Of a stretch of DNA of 24,254 bases, positions 16,667-23,761 are shown piece after piece (positions within the stretch are counted from its first letter, which is position 1; the number at the start of each line of letters is the position of its first letter). Under the pieces are notes generated by a model. It did no database searches, had not been told where the DNA came from, and was given only the letters and a program-made list of their open reading frames with translations. The DNA is from CAXXOZ01 sp963676435 (GTDB lineage: Bacteria > Bacillota > Clostridia > Lachnospirales > Lachnospiraceae). Location: assembly GCA_963676435.2 (NCBI GenBank), contig CAXXOZ010000014.1:1-24254 (forward strand), written 5' to 3'. The translations under genes were made by a program, and so were the position numbers.

Positions 16667-17688
16667 AAGTAAAAGATTTTTATTATGATTTACCTGAAGA
16701 ATTAATTGCTCAGGACCCTCTTTTAGAGCGTGCGTCATCAAGACTAATGATGCTAAACAGAGAAACAGGGGAGATAAGGCATGAGATTTTTGAGAATATT
16801 ACAAAATATTTAAATAAAGGCGATTGCCTTGTGGTTAATGATACCAAAGTTATTCCAGCAAGATTATTTGGAGTAAAAAGAGATACTAAAGCAGTAATTG
16901 AAATCCTTTTATTAAAAAGACTTGAAAATGATACCTGGGAGGCACTAGTAAAACCAGGAAAAAAAGCAAAAAAGGGTGCAGTTATAGATTTTGGAAATGG
17001 TTTATTGACAGGAGAAGTAATTGATGTGGTTGAGGAAGGTAATAGGCACATTAAATTCACGTATAAAGGAATTTTTGAAGAAATATTAGATGAACTGGGA
17101 CAGATGCCACTTCCGCCATATATCACCCATAAATTAGAAGACAAAACTAGATATCAGACAGTTTATGCTAAAAACGAGGGCTCTGCCGCAGCACCAACAG
17201 CAGGTCTACATTTTACAAAAGAGCTTTTAGAAAAAATTGAACGTAAAGGCATAATTGTAGCCAAAGTCACCTTACACGTGGGTCTTGGGACATTTAGACC
17301 TGTTAAAGTCAAAAATATATTTGAACACCATATGCATTCTGAATTTTACAATATTGAAAAACAGGAAGCTGATAAAATAAACAATGCAAAAAAAAGCGGC
17401 AAAAGAGTTATTTCTGTTGGGACTACAAGCACAAGGACTCTTGAATCAGCTGCTGATATTAACGGGGAATTAAAAGAGAGCAGTGGTTTTACAGATATTT
17501 TTATTTATCCAGGATATAAATTTAAAGTGGTTGATGCATTAATTACAAATTTTCACCTACCAGAATCAACATTATTAATGTTAGTTTCAGCATTTTCTTC
17601 AAGAGAATATATTATGGAAGCTTATGAAGAGGCTATAAAAAACAAATACAGATTTTTTAGTTTTGGAGACGCTATGTTTTTATATTAA
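16663..17688 (+). CDS. queA: S-adenosylmethionine:tRNA ribosyltransferase-isomerase QueA
   Basis: QueA transfers and isomerises the ribosyl part of SAM onto preQ1 in tRNA, making epoxyqueuosine at the wobble position of His, Tyr, Asn and Asp tRNAs. Family landmarks are the N-terminal YDLPEELIAQDP, the substrate-binding YQTVYAKNEGSAAAPTAGLH region, and the C-terminal LITNFHLPESTLLMLVSAF stretch. The length of 341 is normal. The ATG overlaps the rpe stop (ATGA), so translation is likely coupled. The partner gene tgt, often adjacent, is not in the window. Confidence 0.96.
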   Translation: MKVKDFYYDLPEELIAQDPLLERASSRLMMLNRETGEIRHEIFENITKYLNKGDCLVVNDTKVIPARLFGVKRDTKAVIEILLLKRLENDTWEALVKPGKKAKKGAVIDFGNGLLTGEVIDVVEEGNRHIKFTYKGIFEEILDELGQMPLPPYITHKLEDKTRYQTVYAKNEGSAAAPTAGLHFTKELLEKIERKGIIVAKVTLHVGLGTFRPVKVKNIFEHHMHSEFYNIEKQEADKINNAKKSGKRVISVGTTSTRTLESAADINGELKESSGFTDIFIYPGYKFKVVDALITNFHLPESTLLMLVSAFSSREYIMEAYEEAIKNKYRFFSFGDAMFLY

Positions 17689-17699
17689 GGAGGGGTTTT

Positions 17700-18056
17700 G
17701 TGGAAAATAATGAAAAAAGAGCAGCAAAACGAATGGATATAAATGTAAGGATTAAGCTTAGCGAACTTTATGATCCAGAGAATAAAGAATTAGAAAAAGG
17801 ATTAGATGTAAAAGTTGTTAATGTATCAAGGTTTGGAATGGCTTTTATATCAGAAGAGGATTTGAATTTAGAATCTTATTATGACACAGAGATTACCATT
17901 TGGACAAAAGATAAGATTGATACTATTATAGAAATTGTGCGAAAAGAAAGCCTAGAAGACAACCAGTTTTTATATGGCTGTAAATTCATAGGCATGGTTT
18001 CATCAGATATATTAAAAATACAGATTTATGAAATGTTTAATGAGAAAGAAGATTAA
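17700..18056 (+). CDS. PilZ-domain protein, probable cyclic di-GMP receptor
   Basis: This is a small single-domain protein of 118 residues. The two c-di-GMP-binding signatures of PilZ domains are present: RxxxR (RAAKR at about 7-11) and N/DxSxxG (NVSRFG). The rest looks like a beta barrel with a C-terminal helix, with no signal peptide or membrane segment. GTG start, with AAGGAGGGG upstream, 11 bases after queA. It is the last gene of the plus-strand run, and its final 20 bases overlap the end of aroA on the other strand. No diguanylate cyclase or phosphodiesterase lies in the window, so its output is unknown; family members control motility, adhesion or exopolysaccharide. Confidence 0.85.
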   Translation: MENNEKRAAKRMDINVRIKLSELYDPENKELEKGLDVKVVNVSRFGMAFISEEDLNLESYYDTEITIWTKDKIDTIIEIVRKESLEDNQFLYGCKFIGMVSSDILKIQIYEMFNEKED

Positions 18057-19314
18057 GATTGTCTTTAAATCCCGGATATGAAATGTTTATACATTCATCA
18101 TCTGGGATTTCTGTTTCTCCATCGCTATTAAGACCAGCAATAGCAAAGGACATAGCAATTCTATGATCACCACAAGTATCAATAGTGCAACCATTAAGAG
18201 ATTTTCCACCTTTAATTATCATACCATCATTAGTTGCTGTGATATCACATCCCATATTTTTTAAGTTATCAGTTACATAAAAAATCCTATCTGATTCTTT
18301 ATTCTTTAGATCCTCGGCATCTTTAATAATAGTTTCGCCTTCAGCAAAAGCAGCCATAATAGCTATTATTGGAATTTCATCAATAATCCTAGGAATGATT
18401 TCGCCATCTATAGTGATTCCTTTTAAGTTAGAAGTTCTAACTAAAACATCTGCTGTTTCTTCAAAACCTTCAAGTCTTTTATTTATTAATTCAATATCAC
18501 CATTCATTTGCTTGATTATATCAATAATTCCGTCTCTTGTTGGATTTATACCAACATTTTTAATAAGAACTTCAGAGTTTGGAACTATTAAAGCTGCAGC
18601 CATGAAAAATGCAGCTGAAGATATGTCTCCTGGAACAGTAATGTTTACAGAATTTAATCTAGAAGTTTTTGATATACTTGAATATGTACCTTCTGTTTTT
18701 ATGTCAGCTCCAACAGCTTTTAACATAAGCTCTGTGTGATTTCTGCTTAAAATAGGTTCTGTGACACTTGTTGTACCTTCAGCATATAAACCAGCAAGTA
18801 AAATTGAAGATTTAACTTGTGCTGATGCTATAGGTGATGTATAGTCGATTCCTATTAAGCTTTTGCCATTAATTGAAAGTGGAGCACAGCCATTATTTTC
18901 AATACTATTAATATCAGCCCCCATCAAACTTAAAGGATCCATAATTCTTTTCATTGGACGTTTTCTGATAGAAGAATCACCGTCTAAAATACAGTCAAAC
19001 TTCTGTGCAGATAATATCCCGGAAATAAGTCTTACTGTAGTTCCGCTATTACCAGCATAAAGAATCTCAGAAGGTTTTTTAAGACCATTTAATCCAACCC
19101 CTTTAACGGTTACTAAATCATTAGATATTGAAATGTCTACTCCCATTTTTCTAAAGCAATCTATTGAAGATAAACAATCTTCTCCCATTAGAAAGTTTTT
19201 TACTTGTGTAGTCCCTTCTGATAAAGAACCTATCATTATTGATCTATGTGAAATAGACTTGTCTCCTGGAACAGATATTTCTCCTTTGAGACTTTTAATT
19301 TTTTTTATTATCAT
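18037..19314 (-). CDS. aroA: 3-phosphoshikimate 1-carboxyvinyltransferase (EPSP synthase)
   Basis: This enzyme joins shikimate 3-phosphate and phosphoenolpyruvate, the sixth shikimate step and the target of glyphosate. Conserved sites: PGDKSISHR (16-24, catalytic lysine K19), GNSGTT (88-93), KRP in the SIRKRPM segment (115-121), SAQVKSS (164-170), SRNHTE (190-195) and the later DEIP motif with the catalytic Asp. The GNSGTTVRL form resembles Bacillus-type enzymes; glyphosate sensitivity cannot be inferred. It is full length at 425 residues. The ATG has AAAGGA 6 bases upstream. It is the third gene of the aroF-tyrA-aroA run, 17 bases after tyrA, and its 3' end overlaps the converging PilZ gene by 20 bases. 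Confidence 0.96.
   Translation of the reverse strand: MIIKKIKSLKGEISVPGDKSISHRSIMIGSLSEGTTQVKNFLMGEDCLSSIDCFRKMGVDISISNDLVTVKGVGLNGLKKPSEILYAGNSGTTVRLISGILSAQKFDCILDGDSSIRKRPMKRIMDPLSLMGADINSIENNGCAPLSINGKSLIGIDYTSPIASAQVKSSILLAGLYAEGTTSVTEPILSRNHTELMLKAVGADIKTEGTYSSISKTSRLNSVNITVPGDISSAAFFMAAALIVPNSEVLIKNVGINPTRDGIIDIIKQMNGDIELINKRLEGFEETADVLVRTSNLKGITIDGEIIPRIIDEIPIIAIMAAFAEGETIIKDAEDLKNKESDRIFYVTDNLKNMGCDITATNDGMIIKGGKSLNGCTIDTCGDHRIAMSFAIAGLNSDGETEIPDDECINISYPGFKDNLNLLSH
18067..18116 (+). terminator. Long hairpin after pilZ, candidate terminator inside aroA
   Basis: Starting 11 bases after the pilZ-gene stop, AAATCCCGGAT (18067-18077) pairs with ATCTGGGATTT (18100-18110). The stem continues as ATGAAATGT (18078-18086) with ACATTCAT (18091-18098), closed by a TTAT loop. 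There are about 19 pairs, with one G-U pair and two single-base bulges. The plus-strand side runs into TTTCTGTTTCTCC, a modest T-rich tail. The same bases encode the C-terminal part of AroA on the other strand. Confidence 0.55.
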
Positions 19315-19331
19315 ATTATTCCTTTCAAATT

Positions 19332-20429
19332 TTACCTTTTGTGTATATTGTAATTATTTGATGCTAAAACATCAGAAGCTGATAAGGCGGATTCTTCAGA
19401 ATAGAATTCTATTTTTAAAACTCCTTCTTCAAATTCACGGTTATGTATAATACCAATATTTTTTAAGCTTATACCATTATCAGCAAGGATACATGCTATA
19501 TTTTTAATTGCTCCTGTTTCATCAGCGATATCACAATAAACAGCATATGATTTTTTAATTGGTCCATATGATTTTTCGTCAATTGAATCTCTATATTCCT
19601 TGCTATCTTCAAAGAGCTTATATATTTCTTTAAAATCTTCCTTTGAAAGGTCAATTTTTATTTTTTCTAAACTTTCAATATAGTTATCCATTAGAGAAAT
19701 GATATTATCTTTGTTTTGGCGACATATTTGTTCCCACATTACAGGAGAAGATGATGCTATTCTAGTGATATCTTTAAAACCACCAGCGGCTATTTGCTTC
19801 ATTAATAATTCATCATTATCACTATCTCTAACTAAATTCACTAAAGATGATGCAATGATATGTGGAAGATGACTTACCCCTGCTACAATATAATCATGAA
19901 GACTATAGTCCATGATTATTGGAACACCACCGATTCCTAATATGATATTCTTAAATTCATCTAATTTTTCCTTTTTAGTCTCACTTGTTGGAGTGATTGC
20001 GTAATATGCATTTTCAAATAGAAAAGGAGTTGAATTTTTCAAACCCGTCTTTTCTGAACCAGTCATGGGATGTCCGCCGATAAAATTGTTTTCCAGTCCT
20101 AGAATATTTACAACATTATGAATACTGGATTTAACTGATCCAACATCTGTAATTATACAATCTTTATTTATATATTTTTTAAGTTCTATAAGATACTCAT
20201 CATTAACATCTACAGGTGTACATAAGAATATGTAGTCACATTTGAAAAAAGCATTTCCTATTTCATCTATAGGGATATCAATTATTCCTTCAAAAACAGC
20301 TTCTTCAACCGTTTTTGGATTGCGACACCATGAAGCTAGAGTATAGTTTGGGAAAACTCTTTTTATACTTTTGGCTATTGAGCCGCCTATTAGTCCTAAA
20401 CCCACAAAACCTATGGTTAAATCAGACAT
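19332..20429 (-). CDS. tyrA: Prephenate dehydrogenase with C-terminal ACT domain
   Basis: This enzyme oxidatively decarboxylates prephenate to 4-hydroxyphenylpyruvate, the tyrosine branch. The NAD-binding Rossmann motif GLGLIGGS is at 10-17. The substrate region shows GGHPMTGSEKTG (118-129) and HLPH (187-190). The helical dimerisation domain runs to about residue 285, and an ACT domain fills about 294-365. There is no chorismate mutase domain, so prephenate must come from a separate mutase. Its ATG overlaps the aroF stop by one base (TAATG), and GGAGG lies within the last codons of aroF, so translation is probably coupled. The ACT domain is the likely site of feedback, by tyrosine as inferred from the pathway; the ligand was not tested. 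Confidence 0.95.
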   Translation of the reverse strand: MSDLTIGFVGLGLIGGSIAKSIKRVFPNYTLASWCRNPKTVEEAVFEGIIDIPIDEIGNAFFKCDYIFLCTPVDVNDEYLIELKKYINKDCIITDVGSVKSSIHNVVNILGLENNFIGGHPMTGSEKTGLKNSTPFLFENAYYAITPTSETKKEKLDEFKNIILGIGGVPIIMDYSLHDYIVAGVSHLPHIIASSLVNLVRDSDNDELLMKQIAAGGFKDITRIASSSPVMWEQICRQNKDNIISLMDNYIESLEKIKIDLSKEDFKEIYKLFEDSKEYRDSIDEKSYGPIKKSYAVYCDIADETGAIKNIACILADNGISLKNIGIIHNREFEEGVLKIEFYSEESALSASDVLASNNYNIHKR

Positions 20430-21442
20430 TATAATTTCCTCCCTGCTAAATCAGCATATGGCTTCAATTCTTTACAAAGTGTTTCAAATTCAGGAAACGT
20501 CAAAGATTGAGGGCCATCAGACAAAGCAATTTTCGGATCAGGATGAACCTCTATCATAAGTCCGTCTGCCCCAGCAGCAATAGCGGCTTTTGAAAGGGGT
20601 AGTACATAATCTCTTACTCCTGTTGCATGACTTGGGTCAACAATAACAGGCAAATGACTTTTTTCATTTAATACAGGAACAGCACTTAAATCAAGAGTAT
20701 TTCTAGTTGCTGTTTCAAAAGTACGAATACCTCTTTCACACAATACTAAATTTTTATTTCCTTCAGCAATTATATATTCAGCGGCATTCAACCATTCGTC
20801 TATTGTCGCTGAAAGACCTCTTTTTAAAAGCACAGGTATACCTGATTTTCCTGCTTCTTTTAATAGATGAAAGTTTTGCATATTTCTAGCACCGATTTGT
20901 ATCATATCTACATATTTTGCAGAAGTTTCTATAGCATATTCGCTAGTTACTTCACAAATTACATTTAGACCAGTTAAGTCTCTGGCTTCTTTCATATATT
21001 TTAGACCTTCTTCTTCAAGGCCCTGAAAAGAGTATGGTGAAGTTCTGGGTTTATAAGCACCACCTCTTAAGAAGTCAGCCCCAGCAGCTTTAACAGCATA
21101 AGCTGTTTCTATGAGCTGTTCTTTACTTTCAACTGCACATGGTCCTGCCATTATGGTCATTTTACCTGGACCTATATAAGTATTTCCAACTTTGATTTTG
21201 CTTGGTTCAGGATGCAATTTTTTATTTACCAATTTATAACTTTCGGTAATTGGAACTATTTTTTCCACTTCCGGTTCTATTTCTAAATTTAAATCTTTCA
21301 ATTTTGTTTTATCTCCTACAACATCAATAATTGTTACTTCGCTTCCTTTTGAAATGTGTGGATAAAGTCCAGCATTTTCAATAATTGAAGCAATATTTTT
21401 TACTGAATTATCTGTTGCATGAGCCTTCATTACTACTATCAT
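20429..21442 (-). CDS. aroF: 3-deoxy-7-phosphoheptulonate (DAHP) synthase with N-terminal regulatory domain
   Basis: This enzyme catalyses the first committed step to aromatic amino acids: phosphoenolpyruvate plus erythrose 4-phosphate to DAHP. It is the type I-beta form, related to KDO8P synthase. A small ferredoxin-like domain (about 1-70) precedes the TIM barrel. Active-site motifs are AGPCAVES (99-106, metal ligand C102), RGGAYKPRTSPYSFQG (126-141) and DPSHATG near the end. The length of 337 matches family members with the extra domain, where that domain mediates inhibition by Tyr or Phe. AGGAG is 7 bases before the ATG at 21442; a second in-frame ATG four codons later is less well placed. 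It heads the aromatic operon. Confidence 0.95.
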   Translation of the reverse strand: MIVVMKAHATDNSVKNIASIIENAGLYPHISKGSEVTIIDVVGDKTKLKDLNLEIEPEVEKIVPITESYKLVNKKLHPEPSKIKVGNTYIGPGKMTIMAGPCAVESKEQLIETAYAVKAAGADFLRGGAYKPRTSPYSFQGLEEEGLKYMKEARDLTGLNVICEVTSEYAIETSAKYVDMIQIGARNMQNFHLLKEAGKSGIPVLLKRGLSATIDEWLNAAEYIIAEGNKNLVLCERGIRTFETATRNTLDLSAVPVLNEKSHLPVIVDPSHATGVRDYVLPLSKAAIAAGADGLMIEVHPDPKIALSDGPQSLTFPEFETLCKELKPYADLAGRKL

Positions 21443-21472
21443 AAAGTCACTCCTAAATATTTGATAAGCTCT

Positions 21473-21501
21473 ATTGTAACCTAATAAATAATACTTGTAA
21501 A
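21473..21501 (-). promoter_or_regulatory. Sigma-A-type promoter for aroF-tyrA-aroA
   Basis: On the minus strand TTTACA (21501-21496) and TACAAT (21478-21473) are exactly 17 bases apart, each with one mismatch or so to consensus. Transcription would start near 21466, leaving a leader of about 25 bases before the aroF ATG. That is too short for a T-box or tandem attenuator. Confidence 0.65.
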
Positions 21502-21572
21502 TCCCTATAATAATTGATAAAATATTTTCATGGGATGTTCTATTCTAAATAAAATGTTACGGGAGGCTTTCT

Positions 21573-23654
21573 ATGAATATTTACAAGACGGAAAATATTA
21601 GAAATGTCGTTCTCCTGGGCCATGGTGGTTCAGGTAAAACAACATTAACAGAAGCTATGGCATTAACGACGGGCATTATTACTAGACAGGGCAAAATATC
21701 AGACGGAAATACAATCAGTGATTTCGACAAAGAGGAAATCAAACGAAATTTTTCTATTAGTACCTCGGTTGTTCCAATCGAATTTAACGGTATTAAAATC
21801 AATATCTTAGATACCCCAGGTTATTTTGATTTCATAGGAGAAGTAGAAGAAGCATTAAGCGTAGCTGATGCTGCTATTATCGTAGTTTCTGGGAAGTCAG
21901 GGATAGAAGCAGGTACAATAAAAGCTTGGGATTATTGTGAAATATTTAAAATCCCAAGGATTATTTATGTAACAGCACTGGATGATCCAAATGCAGATTA
22001 TTTGGGAATTGTTGAAAGCTTAAAAGAACAATTCGGTAAAAAAATAGCACCATTTCACCTTCCGATTATTGAAAATAGTTCTTTAACTGGATATGTAAAC
22101 GCAGTAAGAATGGGAGGAAGAAAATATAAGGCAGATGGAAGTTATGATGAATGTGATATTCCATCATCAGTGGAAGCTGACCTGGCTCCTGTAAGAGATA
22201 TGATTCTCGAAGCAGTTGCAGAGGCAAATGAAGAATTAATGGATAAGTATTTTGAGGGAGAAGAGTTTACCCTTGAAGAGATAAATGGAGCATTAAAAAG
22301 TGAAGTTATTGAAGGCGATATTGTTCCAGTGCAGTTAGGTTCAAGTATTAATAATTATGGAGTAAAAATGATTCTTGAAGCTATTGAAAGATATTTTCCA
22401 GCACCAAATAAATCTCCTGTACCAAAGACAGGAATCAATGGTATAGTAGGAGACTGTGATGACAATAAACCTTTAGGAGCATATGTGTTTAAAACCATTG
22501 TAGATCCTTTTATTGGTAAGTATTCATTGATAAAAGTGTGTTCAGGAGTACTTAAAAATGATGATACATTATACAATGCAGCAAATGATGAAACAGAAAA
22601 AATTAATAAGCTTTATATAATGAGAGGAAAAGATGTGTCAGAAATAAAAGAGTTGCGTTCTGGAGACATCGGTGCAATAGGTAAATTAACAAATACAAAA
22701 ACAGGTGATACACTTTCTAAAAAGGAAGAACCAATAATATTTGATAAATTTGAAATGGCTGAACCTTATACTTATATGAGGTATCATACAGTTAATAAGG
22801 GAGAAGAGGATAAAATAGCCCAGGCACTGGCAAAAATGATGGCTGAAGATGTTACATTGAAAGCCGTTAATGATGAAGAAAACAGGCAAATGCTACTGTA
22901 TGGTATTGGTGATCAGCAATTAGAAATAGTGGTAAGTAAATTACTTGATAGATATAAAGTAGAAATCGAACTTGGAAAGCCTAAAATTGCTTTTAGGGAA
23001 ACAATTAAAAAGAAAGTAGATGTTGAAGGTAAACATAAAAAACAATCAGGTGGTCATGGGCAATATGGACATGTTAAGATGACATTTGAACCTTTAGGCG
23101 ACCTTGGGAAAACCTATGAGTTTGAACATAAAGTTGTAGGCGGAAGTGTTCCTAAAAATTATTTTCCAGCCGTCGAAAAAGGGTTAAATGAATCTGTTTT
23201 AAAAGGACCTGTTGCAGCATATCCAGTTGTTGGAGTAAAGGCTACTTTATACGATGGTTCATACCATGAAGTAGATTCAAGTGAAATGGCATTTAAGCTT
23301 GCTACAATATTAGCTTTTAAAAAAGGTTTTATGGAAGCTTCACCTGTGCTTTTAGAGCCAATAGCTTCATTGAAAGTAAAAGTTCCAGATAAGTTTACTG
23401 GAGATATTATGGGTGACTTAAATAAAAGAAGAGGGCGCGTGCTAGGAATGAGTCCGAGCGATAATGGAAAGCAGATAATAGAAGCTGATATTCCTATGTC
23501 TGAATTGTTTGGATATTCTACAGACTTAAGATCAATTACTGGTGGTCTTGGTGACTATGAATATGCTTTTGATCGCTATGAGCAGGCACCACATGAGGTT
23601 CAGGAAAGAGAAATTCAGGCAAGAGCTCATAAGACGAATGAAGGTGTAAGCTAG
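21573..23654 (+). CDS. EF-G-like GTPase (paralogue of elongation factor G)
   Basis: The protein has the full five-domain layout of EF-G at 693 residues. Domain I has a good P-loop, GHGGSGKTT (16-24). The remaining GTPase motifs diverge: switch I reads RNFSI where EF-G has RGITI (S61 for Thr), G3 is DTPGY (Y84 for the catalytic His), G4 is TALD (134-137) where NKxD is expected, and G5 reads GSS for GSA. Domain IV keeps the SGGHGQYG loop that enters the decoding centre in EF-G. DTPGY is common in the EF-G2/FusA2-type paralogue group, so this is probably not the main EF-G. The gene stands alone between aroF and leuS, with GGGAGG before its ATG. The role is unknown; a ribosome-associated factor is the reasonable inference. 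Confidence 0.88.
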   Translation: MNIYKTENIRNVVLLGHGGSGKTTLTEAMALTTGIITRQGKISDGNTISDFDKEEIKRNFSISTSVVPIEFNGIKINILDTPGYFDFIGEVEEALSVADAAIIVVSGKSGIEAGTIKAWDYCEIFKIPRIIYVTALDDPNADYLGIVESLKEQFGKKIAPFHLPIIENSSLTGYVNAVRMGGRKYKADGSYDECDIPSSVEADLAPVRDMILEAVAEANEELMDKYFEGEEFTLEEINGALKSEVIEGDIVPVQLGSSINNYGVKMILEAIERYFPAPNKSPVPKTGINGIVGDCDDNKPLGAYVFKTIVDPFIGKYSLIKVCSGVLKNDDTLYNAANDETEKINKLYIMRGKDVSEIKELRSGDIGAIGKLTNTKTGDTLSKKEEPIIFDKFEMAEPYTYMRYHTVNKGEEDKIAQALAKMMAEDVTLKAVNDEENRQMLLYGIGDQQLEIVVSKLLDRYKVEIELGKPKIAFRETIKKKVDVEGKHKKQSGGHGQYGHVKMTFEPLGDLGKTYEFEHKVVGGSVPKNYFPAVEKGLNESVLKGPVAAYPVVGVKATLYDGSYHEVDSSEMAFKLATILAFKKGFMEASPVLLEPIASLKVKVPDKFTGDIMGDLNKRRGRVLGMSPSDNGKQIIEADIPMSELFGYSTDLRSITGGLGDYEYAFDRYEQAPHEVQEREIQARAHKTNEGVS

Positions 23655-23655
23655 C

Positions 23656-23684
23656 TTGCATTATCAAAATTAATGTGATAGAAT
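23656..23684 (+). promoter_or_regulatory. Sigma-A-type promoter for leuS
   Basis: TTGCAT (23656-23661) and TAGAAT (23679-23684) are 17 bases apart, beginning 2 bases after the EF-G-like stop. Transcription would start near 23691, giving a leader of about 70 bases that contains the hairpin at 23701-23734. Confidence 0.6.
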
Positions 23685-23700
23685 ACTTGACGAGGATTTT

Positions 23701-23734
23701 AGCCTTTTTACTGCTTTTTAGCGGTGAAAAGGCT
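23701..23734 (+). promoter_or_regulatory. Hairpin in the leuS leader
   Basis: AGCCTTTTTACTGC (23701-23714) pairs along its whole length with GCGGTGAAAAGGCT (23721-23734), using two G-U pairs, around a TTTTTA loop. It lies between the predicted leuS promoter and the AGGAGG ribosome site. Only TTC and an AT-rich stretch follow it, so it is a poor intrinsic terminator. It may be a terminator for the upstream gene, an mRNA-stability element, or a regulatory leader. It lacks T-box landmarks. Confidence 0.5.
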
Positions 23735-23761
23735 TTCGATATATTATTTAGGAGGAATATC

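Noticed and set aside
16710..17144. Open frame of 144 codons antisense to queA
   Set aside because: It is a mirror of the well-supported queA coding sequence, with low-complexity Ser/Pro/Phe composition.
21506..21511. Exact TATAAT as -10 for the EF-G-like gene
   Set aside because: No acceptable -35 is found at 16-18 bases upstream, and the region is AT-rich. The promoter of this gene remains unassigned.
23655..23761. T-box riboswitch upstream of leuS
   Set aside because: The gap is only 107 bases, there is no AGGGTGG-ACCGCG-type antiterminator sequence and no room for a specifier stem.
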